Positions 47,861 to 58,400 of a DNA stretch of 64,000 nt are shown piece by piece (position 1 is the first letter of the stretch; the number at the start of each line of letters is the position of its first letter). Below the pieces are notes generated by a model. The model saw only the letters and a program-made list of their open reading frames with translations. It searched no databases and was not told the origin of the DNA. The DNA comes from Platycnemis pennipes (Eukaryota > Arthropoda > Insecta > Odonata > Platycnemididae): NCBI GenBank assembly GCA_933228895.1, contig OW121855.1, forward strand, positions 70,270,698-70,334,697, written 5' to 3'. The translations under genes were made by a program, and so were the position numbers.

Positions 47861-48220
47861 TTTGAAGGTGTTCTGAACTTGAAATTCCCTTAGTAATTGC
47901 ATATTTGGAATCAAAGTTTTTTGAAAATTTTTAAAAATGAAACCACAAAATTGCAAGGTTTAAGTTAAGGCCTTATGACGGTAACTTCGTTCTTTTTTAT
48001 ATTTGAGAAAAACCTGCTATAACTTAAGCTATTAGAGAAAAACCTTTTTAAATACTTTATATGTTATTCATATTATAATCTTATGTGTAATGGTAGTTCA
48101 AATAGGCTTGGGAAAACAATAATTTTAATAAATATAATTAATTTTATATATACTGCACGCTTACAGTACACACTTTGGGTGGAAATCATACTTATAAGTC
48201 TAATTACAAAGGAGATTTAA

Positions 48221-48514
48221 CCCATTTGCATCCATAAGCGTACTGGTATGCGCATTGGAACTGGCCTTTATCACCGCAAGCGTACTGGTACGCATGATAT
48301 ATTGCGTTAGATTTCAGTGTGTCCTGCTGCTCTCTGGTGGTGTTTTTGTTAACTTTGTTGCCCGTTATCAGTGCCTGTTTGCAGCTGCCATCTTGACAGC
48401 TTTTTTGGGAAGTTTTTCCTTGCATAACCATAGACAGTAACTTTTCTATCTTAAACATAAAAGCCGGTGGTGTTTTAGGGTTGATTTAAATACCAGGGCG
48501 AGGATGCGAATGGG
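48221..48514. mobile_element. 294-bp TTAA-flanked MITE (CCCATT ends)
   Basis: Ends are CCCATTTGCATCC and, reversed, CCCATTCGCATCC, with TTAA outside each. The internal motif GCGTACTGGTAYGC occurs twice near 48238-48295. It is non-coding. Confidence 0.65.
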
Positions 48515-48974
48515 TTAAATTATACTCTTTTTAATTAATAAAATTTATATTTAAGTTTTTTTAACAAAATAGAACTTCTTTTGCAAGGAAACTCTATATT
48601 GCAGAACATTTTCAGATTCTTGGTAGCATATCTATTAAATAGGCCTATAGCAATGATTTTTTTTATATGTTAACAAGTATAATACTTAGTACAAACAGCA
48701 AACTAACTCGAAGGCTGAGTGCTTCATCAAGGGGCCAAATAGAAGTCCCTTCACTCTGCTTTTTGATTACTTTGTACCTATTAGTGGTGTGACCATTCAA
48801 TTCGCATAGGAAAAATGTAGAGGATTTTGTTCACAGCCTTGCAAGTTAGAAAAAATTTGAGCCTCAGCATCCTTTGAGTAGTAGTCAAGGAACAATGACT
48901 AAATGACTTTCACTGTTTGGAAATTTCCTCTCTCATTGATTATGGATAACAACCCAACGGAAAGACCATACAGA

Positions 48975-49281
48975 CAGTGGCATAGACAGGTTTTGGGTCT
49001 AGGGGGTGCCGTGGGAGGAGGGGGGCAAACTTTTTAGGGGGTGCCGACATACAAATTCACCATTTTACTAAACTTAACATACTGTTATATACTTCTACTG
49101 TATTATTCTGTTCATAACTATGATCCAAACTTGTAGAATTTATTGATGATAATTAATTTATGAAATTTATTCATGTACCTACATATTTGGGACTTTAGAA
49201 TGGAAATATTCACAGGCTTAGGGGCACCAGAACACAGGGAGTGGGGGGGGACTTTCAACGCCCTCTCCCCCCTGGATACTG
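48975..49281. mobile_element. hAT-type MITE, 307 bp, near-perfect 8-bp target duplication
   Basis: The left end is CAGTGGCATAGACAGG and the reversed right end CAGTATCCAGG, followed inward by G-runs. The flanks are CATACAGA and CATACGGA (7 of 8). It belongs to the same family as the 38186 element. Confidence 0.72.
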
Positions 49282-49308
49282 CATACGGAAATAAGCATCC
49301 CATTACAC

Positions 49309-49415
49309 GTGAGTGTATATCCGCAACCAGCCTCTCTAGCTTTGCGATGCGGGCATCTTGGAGGTCGCTCTGCACGTAGTTCTTGAGACTAGCCACAGAG
49401 GATCGGCCAGCTATA
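49309..49415 (-). other. exon-like open segment between an RTE fragment and a hAT MITE
   Basis: The minus strand reads VASLKNYVQSDLQDARIAKL and on to LERLVADIHS with no stop, between an AG (49417-49416) and GTGTAA (49308-49303). The GC-rich third positions differ from the AT-rich surroundings. Its outgoing phase does not fit the BEN-like gene's exon 1. It could be an exon of another isoform, a captured gene piece or a chance open frame. Confidence 0.22.
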
Positions 49416-49424
49416 CTCTACTGA

Positions 49425-51110
49425 CTATAAGTTTTACGCACTCTCTCGGCATACGAGTAAATAAAACTCTTCCAGATATTCTTTCCATCTCTACTTTTTG
49501 TCTTCATTTTCAATCAAAAGTTCTCCATTCTTGTCTCTTATAGCATTGCAACTTGCGCTCTGTTCCTTGAAGTGATTCCTCTCTATCCTATAGGCAGCTT
49601 CCACCTTTCCAAGGGAAAGGTTGTTTTGTACATCTTTGCATGGATTGTTCATCCACATTTCTCTAGCTTTCCTGGTTTTGCGACTTACTTCATTCCTTAT
49701 TCTTTTGTAGCAAAGCTGCCCTTCTTCAGTTTTTGCATTCTTATACTTTCTTCTTTCTTCAATCAAATCTAAGACTTCTTCCATGATCCATGGCTTCTTC
49801 TTAACAACTCTTCTTCTTCCAAGAACTTCTTTTGCGGCTTCCTGTAGTCCACATTTGATGTTTTCCCAACGCTCTTCTACTGGTTTCTCAGTCAGATCCT
49901 CTCCTATGTTGTTTTCTACTGCTCTCTGAAATTCCAGCTCATGTTGAGTCTCCTTTAGTTTATCTACTTGCCAAATGTTCTTTACTGTTTTCTTCAATCT
50001 CTTGACTTTAAATGGCATTTCTTCATCACTAAATTATAGTCGCTGTTGATTTCTGCACCCGGGTACCTTTTGCAGTCCTTCACCTGATTCCTGAACCTCT
50101 GCTTCACTAAAATGTAGTCTATTTGAAATCTTCCTCTGTCTCCTGGCATTTTCCATGTGTATCTACTTCACTTGTGATTTTTAAAAAATGTGTTAGTAAC
50201 CACTAACTTATGCTATGTGCAGAGGTTAGCAGTCTTTCTCCTCATTTGTTTCGGTTTCCCAATCCGAATTATCCATTTATTCTTCCATCTTGACCTTCGC
50301 CGACGATGGCATTCCAGTCTCCTAAAATAATTAGGTTTTCATCTCCTCTTACTTGTGCTATAACTTCCATGATATCTTCATACACATCTTCCACTTCTTC
50401 ATCTTCATAGTCTATCATAGGCATGTAAACCTGCACCACTACGGTATCTACAGGTCTGGTCTTGATCCTCACCATTATTATCCTTTCATTGCACTGCAGG
50501 AAGCTCTTCACATGCATTAAGGCACTCTTTCTGAGTATGATCCTTACTCCAGCATTATCATTTAATGACCCCTTATGTATAACCTGGTAGCTTCCACTCC
50601 AAGAGTCTCCATCTTCGGGCCACTTCATTTCCCTGATTCCTAATATGTCGAGGTCCATTCTCCACATTTCCACCTTCAGGTTCTCCAGTCTTCCACAGGT
50701 CCAAAGTGATCGCACATTCCACGTTCCTACCCTAAAATGACTATCACACTTGACTGATGTATTCTCTCGGGTAGTCCCCGCCCGGAGATCCGAATGGGGG
50801 ACTAATTTACCTCCGGAATATTTTACTCGAGAGGGTGCCATCACGTCTGATAATAAAGGAAAGAGTGGAGTAGCTGCGACTCCTCAGGATAATAATGTGG
50901 TGGTTTCCCCTCGCCTTCCACATCGCAGTACTACAGCCGTTAAAGTAAATGTTACCACGCTTGTAGTGAAATGAGTGTCGCTGTACCGACCACTGTGGTC
51001 TCCACCTTCACTCATGTGAAGAAGAGCTGCTGCCTTCTCCTCCGGGTGATGAGAAGTGAAATTGTTGGCTGCCTCCTGTCGCCAAGTCACAGCATCTTCA
51101 CAGGTTCTGT
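49425..51110 (-). pseudogene. RTE-type LINE fragment: 5' UTR, AP endonuclease and N-terminal pol region
   Basis: On the minus strand an ATG near 50842 starts a frame carrying APE-type endonuclease motifs in order: GTWNVRSLW, REMKWPEDG and LIILGDWNAIVGEGQDG. After a stop and frame changes NSDYNLVMKK (the SDH-like block) is readable, then 49491-50018 holds the pre-RT region (KPWIMEEVLDLIEERRKYKN). The RT domain is absent: similarity stops near 49425. This is the reverse of the usual 5' truncation, so a deletion or rearrangement removed the 3' part. APE endonuclease nicks DNA for target-primed reverse transcription. Several stops show it is dead. Confidence 0.82.
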
Positions 51111-51240
51111 ATTATTTAGAGGCCTAACTTACCCAGGGATAGACCCATACCCCCTTGGAATTCCATCCCTTTTTTCCAAGATTGCTTATCCGATGAGTTA
51201 ACTCGCTTATCTCGCAGCTAACCACTATATCTAGAGGTCG

Positions 51241-51660
51241 AAAGCAAAAAATAGGTGTATATATTAAATAGGTAGCACACATTATCCATTATTAATTATA
51301 CATATTCAATACTATTAAACAAATTAATGATCACAGTAAAAAATATTTGGCATAAGAAACAGGCATATGACAATTTTGTGCCCATTCAATGAGTAATTCA
51401 GGCTTAAAGCAAAAAAATAGTAATGCATATTAAATACCACGCATATCATTTCAAGGTAACACAGGCTTACTTGAACATTATCCATTATTAATTTTACATA
51501 TTCAATACTATTAAAAAAAATAATGATCACTGTAAAACATATTTGGCATAATAAACGCATTTGACAATTCTGTGCCCACCATAATGAGTAAATCAGGTAT
51601 CTGGAGGAACTGGAAGTATTGCTTGCCGAAAAGCAAAAAAATAGTAATCACTGCCAAAGA
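51241..51660. repeat. direct repeats downstream of the unrecognised gene
   Basis: AAAGCAAAAAATAG blocks at 51241, 51406 and 51632, and ATTATCCATTATTAATT at 51281 and 51477 followed by TACATATTCAATACTATTAA in both, define units of about 165-225 bp with small indels. Confidence 0.75.
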
Positions 51661-51668
51661 ATTGTAGC

Positions 51669-51674
51669 TTTATT
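51669..51674 (-). terminator. possible AATAAA polyadenylation signal
   Basis: AATAAA on the minus strand about 160 nt past the TGA of the terminal exon. It overlaps the alternative TAA stop reached if the two frameshifts are ignored. Its use is unproven. Confidence 0.3.
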
Positions 51675-51834
51675 AAGCTTTCAGAGGGAATAAATCATCC
51701 CGTGATACAGCATCAACCTCAGATTCTACTGATGGGACATCTGCATATTCTGCCAGATCAACACCTCAGATTCAAAAGAATCTTCAACTTTAATGACAAC
51801 ATCCTCCTTATCCACAGTATTTGTGCACATGCTA

Positions 51835-52469
51835 TCAAACTCTAATTGTTCTCAAGACTGAGTGCTCCACAATGGTTATATTATCATCTTCACAACCTGG
51901 AATTTCGATCTTCACCTTTGTTTCATTCATGGTGAATTCATTTGTACACTCATCTTCACATGTTTCAGAAGCCTCAACTTCATTCAATTTTCCAGAATCA
52001 ACTGTGATCATATGGTGCTCTGCCCACTCATCCTGATCAGTTTCATCATCTTGGCAAAAAAACTTTTGATAGGAGCTGGAAAATGGAATCCTCTGACTAA
52101 CCGTATGATTGACAAAATGCTCATCTTCTTGAGTTTCATTTCCCATTTCCTTGGCGATAGAATGCTGCTTGCGAGTAAGAGGTGGAATTATGTATTTATG
52201 TTTCCTCAACGAACGCTGAGTAGCAGATGGAATCAATCTCCCCGAAAAGAACCTTCTTGCTTTCTGTGACTCCTCAGCTGATTTAGTGGATGAGAAGACA
52301 GACTGTTCTGGTGGTGCATCGGTCACCAACCCCAATGGCGGAACTGGAGCAGTTACATCTGGCCTAAGAACTTTGAGAGTTTTTCCTTTATTGTTAGGAA
52401 AAGCGATTGTTGTTGGTGCCCTCTTTTTTGAGAGCTTTTCAGTCCTCCCCAATGAAGCCCTCAATTTAC
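51835..52469 (-). CDS. terminal exon of the unrecognised gene (210 codons + stop), 3' end apparently frame-shifted
   Basis: The acceptor ATGTTGCAG precedes GTAAATTG at 52469. The open frame runs 210 codons to a TGA at 51837-51835. The protein part is basic at first (KLSKKRAPTTIAF, LRKHKYIIPPLTRKQ), then strongly acidic (DDETDQDEWAE, EDECTNEF). Beyond the stop, two other frames in turn read as acidic protein (CTNTVDKEDVVIKVEDSFES, then AEYADVPSVESEVDAVS) to a TAA at 51675-51673. That suggests one or two indels in the sequence or in the allele. Confidence 0.65.
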
Positions 52470-55400
52470 CTGCAACATGAATAATATATGACAAAGTAGT
52501 AGATTCTAATTTACCATCAGGCTTTCCTAAACACAACTTACCCTTAAAAGAAAGCAAGGGGCATTATTAAGTGTGAATATAACCATGTGTTTATGGAATG
52601 AATTTTGTGCACCATAGTCATTCATCCTCTAGTTCTTCTTCTAAAAAATATTAGAACCTAAGCTATTCAGGGGCAAAGCTAAATCAAAAAGTAAATCACA
52701 CAAAATATATGTATATGTAGTGAATAACTATGATGGCTAAGGTGATCACAACAGATATAGGATACCACTTATGGAAGCAGGTTGAAAGGTGAAGTTTTAC
52801 TACAGAAATTACTAGTGAAGCTATTCTGATGAAAACTAGAATAACTCAGACAATACTAAGAGAATAATGTAGGTAAATTAAGAGAGAACTGACAATAATT
52901 AATTACCATGACCCGACATCATAAGGTAGGCAAGAAAAGTTTTATCTACAACTTTACCCAAATATTGGATTAGTTACTTATATTTTATAAATTAGTGATA
53001 GCTGTACAGCTAATTGGATTATTTACCCTAAAATTACAATATATGATAAAAATTATATTACTGTATTCACCAGCTCTCTGAGATTTTTATACCTACCTAT
53101 ATCATAAAAATCAAAATAGCAACTAAATTAAAGTTACTCTTAATAAAAGTACAAGATCAAATTGAGAGTACACATTTTTCTTGTTATCACAATGCTGAAT
53201 CGAATGCATTAACCCTTTCGTTGCTGTGAACGTACCTTTTCGTTCACACTGCAGCGCTTTCACTTTTCCACTGCATGTGACGAGTAGGTTTCCGAAGAGT
53301 GAGCCGCAGCGAAAGGGTTAAGAGATAATATTCATCTATTTATCATTATGTGCATTTACCCTTGCCTCCAATGATGTGGGCTTTTTACAATGAATTTTTT
53401 TTGCAAAAAAAAGTGAATATTGTAGGCTGAGAAATACAGTTTTTACCTCATTAATCTTTAAATTGAAAGAAAAAACCTTATAATGCATTGGTATTTTTAA
53501 GCTTCAAAATGGACAAAGATCAGCATTAAATTATCAGGTTCAGGATAGTGAATGAAGGCACAAAAGGATATGAAGAAACATTATTTTGGAAACATGCATG
53601 ACAGAAAGGATCTCTAGTTCACATCACAAATACATATAATATGGACTAAACGGAGGATGAGCATGCAGTTTTTTAAGCTCTCAAATGTAACACTGTATTG
53701 ACAGCACAGATCTTACGGAAATTCTGGAAATGCCAAATCAAGGACAGATGAATAAAATTAATATTTTCGAAAAAGAATAGGGAGGAAATCATGCATTAGA
53801 GTTTCTAAACAGTGGCATGATTTAAAATTAAGAAATGTTTTGGTAAACAAGTGCACCAATACTAGACTTCTCTGCTTAGAGCATTTTTACTCGGTTACAT
53901 TTTTATTTCTAGAGTAAATCCAGATACCTACACCATTTTCAGATTACAATTGGGTTAAATTTATAATAAATACATTCTACGGAATTCACTTACGTTTCTT
54001 GGAATCTGATGCCTTCATGGACATGCCAGTCCTGGATTTCTTGTTCCTAGTTTCTTGATGCACATCCTCATATTCTAAGCCAGGAGCCTGGTGTTTTCTG
54101 CAAGTAAATGGATATCACAACATGACAAAAGTATATTCAGACAAAATTCTAGCAGAAATTGGAAGGAGAAATATCCCAAAAGGATAATTATCCCATCATA
54201 TGATGGAGTGTGAATAATATTATTACACACCACAGTGACAAATGATAAACTGTATGAAGGAGATATATGTACAAGGGAAATTAAACATGTTCAAAATGTC
54301 TTTGGTGTATCCTAGAGGAGAAACAGCAAAAAGCAGATTAGGGCATTGACCCAAAGAGTGTCTATACTTTATACATGAAGTCAACTAATTATGAAATAGG
54401 AAAGATATTCTATAAAACATAAGATGGAATTGAGATAGAAGCTATTATTTCAGACATGGATGTTTGAAGATGAATAAGCAAACGAAGGATTATTTACGCT
54501 CAATGATTCTCAGCTTCAACTAGAACAAAGAGCATTCATTCAAATAGTCAGTTTTTAATGATGAACTTATTTCCTTAAGAGGCTTTATAAATTATCAAAA
54601 TTAGATCCAGGGAAAATTAGTGTACTTCGATAGCATGAAACTCTGTTGCTCCTCCAATCTATTTTCATATTATCATTATGTTTGTGCTTCTTTTTTTTCA
54701 CGATGTAACTGTGGTAACAGTTGTAACGTTAAACATTAAAGTACGACCATTTGAGTGCGATAGAATACACATATTTTTTTATTAAGTTGAATCTTAGTTA
54801 ATTTATTTCCATCCATGACCTTAATTCAACAGCTTCCAATCTGAATCCATCCTAAGCCACCCTCTTGACTAGGGATGCCTAAGATAAAGAAACAAGTGGT
54901 GAAATTCCTCTCGTGAGTGCTGGTCAAAAGGGGGACACCGTATAAAAGTAACCTGCACCACTGGTACTGGGGGTGTTTTTTCTTCCTGGCTGCCATGTGA
55001 GAGGTACAAGCTCTTGGGACCCACAGAGATGACCTGATGCCACTTCCTTGCGATAACACCGTCCTGGATCTACAGTAACAGACCAGCTCTTCCCTATTGC
55101 TTGCTCCCCTCCCCCCTTTTCCTTCCCTTGGCCCTTTTGACTTGCTTCTACCGCTGTCACAGCATCTGCAAATCGAAGCCAATAAACTTTTTTTGGTAAC
55201 ATTTAAGTTTGCTGATGATCACCACCCCTCCCCTGCTTTGTATACCCTGGCTAGACTCCACCAGAGATCATTGCAATCCTCTTTCATGAAAAACCAGTTT
55301 TCTGAGCCTTGCAACACTATTGGTAAAATGTTCTCAGGTAAAATGTGGATGAGATAGATGCTGCTGTTGACCATCTACAGGGAAGCATCAATACTTCCTA

Positions 55401-58400
55401 CAAAAAAGATGTTCCTTAAAGGCCATGAAGGAAGGGAGTAAATTACCCTGGTGGGGAGCAGAAAAAAATAATCTGTGCAAAGAGCCTAGGAAACTATTTA
55501 AGAAGGCAAATAGAACACGAATGTCTCAGGATTGGGAAAACTCAAAGGTTACCCAACAGAGGTACAAAATGGCAATTAAGCACTCTAAGATGGATTCATC
55601 GAGGGGCTTCTGTGCAAACGTAGTGACTCTTCCACAGATGGTGACACTCCATAAGATCCTATCGAAAGACTCAGAATTTGGAGTGTGGTCTCCACTGCTT
55701 CCCTCGGGAGACTTCACATCTTCCAACAAGGAAGTGCTAAAGCTAATGCTGGACACTCACTTTCCTGGTTCCAGGGAGTCGAAGGAGATGCATTATGGGT
55801 GGAATCCCATCCATCTGGTATGAATGGAATTGAGACTTTCCTCCAGCATTGTTCGTGACATACACAGTTAATAAATTGGCAATCATTAGTTAATGCACCT
55901 TCAAGGCTGCTGGTGAGGATGGGGTATTTCCAGCATTCCCTCAGGAAGGGCAGGACTTGTTCCTCCTCCCAATGGTAAGAATATTTCATTCCTGCCTGGC
56001 CTATGGATATGTTCCAAAAAGCTGTAGGATCACCAAAGTGATTTTCATACCTAAACCAGGGAAGAAGGACTACACAAGAGCATACTCCTTTCAAGGAATC
56101 AGTCTTATGCCTTTTCCATTGAAGACGCTAGAGAAGATAGTTGACAGGGAGATAAGGGATGGGCCTTCAAAGGACCACCCCCTGCACCTGTATCAACATG
56201 CATACCAGAAGGGAAAGTCTGTGGAGACAGCACTCCACAATCTTACTATCAGGATTGAGGGTGTGCTGGAACATGGAATGTACAGACTGGGGGCATTTCT
56301 TGATGTTGAGGGAGCATTTAACAACACATCCTTCGATCACATCTCCATTGCAGCAGTGATTTCTCCAGAAGGGAGTTTGGCACAATGGACCAATAGGTCT
56401 AAGTGCCCCAGAGCCTCATTGTGAGGAACTCCACCACAATGACAATGTAATCTAATCTAGGTCCTTCCCTCTCACTAGACACATTTGGTTTGTGGGTAGC
56501 TTCCATGTCATACCTCTTCAAAATTCTTAAGATTTTTTTTCATGATTGTAGAGACAAAGGCCTGAAAGGCCCAAGAGGGCACTTTATAGCATTCTTCTTT
56601 AAAACCACATTCCAAGACTGAAGACACATGGCAGATTATTTAGGCTTGGTCAATCTAAGAAATATTTGCTTACCAACGACAGTTTTCACACCAGATATCA
56701 CTCACAGTGAATTAAAGTATGAACATTGCTAACTTCCCCACAGTTGATTTCTAAACTTAGGTTACGAAATGGCCATATTCAAGCTCTTACATTTATTAAA
56801 TAATAAGCTACAAGTTGTCTGGTCATGGTCACGAACTGTCTGTTAAAAAAAAAGAAGTTGGTTATGAGATGCTGGTAGCAAAATGGCTGGTTACAGGTTG
56901 ATGGCTTGGTTAACAATGGCTTGTGTTAGTTTATACATACACTTGGTAGAAATCACTGAATAACTGAACAGATTTAAGGATAGCAAGCTCTCAATAGTAA
57001 GGTGGCTGAATATTTTCCCAAGGAGAAATTTTCTTGGAAAAGAAAGCAAGGGATTGCTACAAATTTTCTATGAACTGTTGAAGGAAAACAACCAATGATA
57101 GGTTGGAGGTATCAGTAAATGATCCATGAGAGCTAACGTGAGGCTGGAAAAGGAGGGTAGCAGAAGAAGTAAATCTTTACAGTAATTTTTAAGTCACTGA
57201 CAAGGTGAGAGGGTTCCTAATAGTATCAATGTCGTATATTATGTAAAGGGGGAAGAGATGTTGGACCAACTGCTATAGGTAATACACTACTGATGAAGGG
57301 AAGGGGTGTTTATCCTCTGCTATGTTGGGATATAGCTAATTAATAAATTCATTCCTTATTCGAATAATAATGGTGATACACGCAATAACTAGTGAATAAA
57401 TAATAATGTGGAGAAACAAGTACCATACCTTGAAACTGATTCCAGTTGTTCAAAAATCTGGTGAATAGTTTCTCCTGCAGGAAAACAAAAAAACACATTA
57501 TTATGCAAAGCACATGTGCAAACTAGGAGGGAAAAAATATGCACAATTCCACTTTAGTTGAGATTATTGGTAATAATGCCAAAAGATTATGACCATATGC
57601 CATAATAATTTTAGCACAAAGTTTTCACTTCAAATATCTTAGTCGTGTGTTTATAGAGCCTCTCCCTAGTGAAAATAAAGTTCGAAGAAAGTGAGCAAAC
57701 ATGTGCACACACTCTTTGCACATTTTTTGCGCACTCTTACACTTTTGGCACACTTCTTTGCACACTCCTCTCATATTTTTTTTGCAAAATCACACCTTTG
57801 GCACACTTCCCTCAAACTTATGTCACACTCTTTCACACTTTAGGTATTCCAAATTACACTTTTGTCACACTCTTTCACACTTTAGGTATTCCAAATTACA
57901 CTTTTGTCACACTCTTTCACATTTCCAGCACATTTTGTGCACTTTTTTCATGTTTTATTGGACAATTTATTTTTTTAAGGGCTTGAGCTGAGTATTATCC
58001 AAACTGCACTGTTTAACTCATAGAGGATAGCACTTATTTCCTCAAATAAACCCACAAAAGAATGAAAGAAATATGGCAAAGCAGCATTACATAGTATTTG
58101 GGCTTGGTAGAATAGGGATCAAGTTATTTCCGTAGCATGAGAAATGTTAGGGACATGATATTTATAGTTAACAAGCAGTCCTCAGTCCTTTGCAAAAGAT
58201 GAATAAAATTGCTAACAGCAAGTATTTTTTGTGGAAAAACACAAAAACTAATGCTTACCTTCAGAAGGTTCTTAAAGATACATTTTCAACAAGCTTCCAG
58301 CAGTAGAAAGGACATTGAGAGAAGTATGTGACTAGTTATGTAGAGTACTTTGATGGAGATGAGTTTGAATGAGTAGTAATGTTTCTCAATAAAGTTATTA

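Noticed and set aside
57669..57991. Plus-strand frames of about 100 codons
   Set aside because: Kept open by a 42-nt tandem repeat; no other coding sign.
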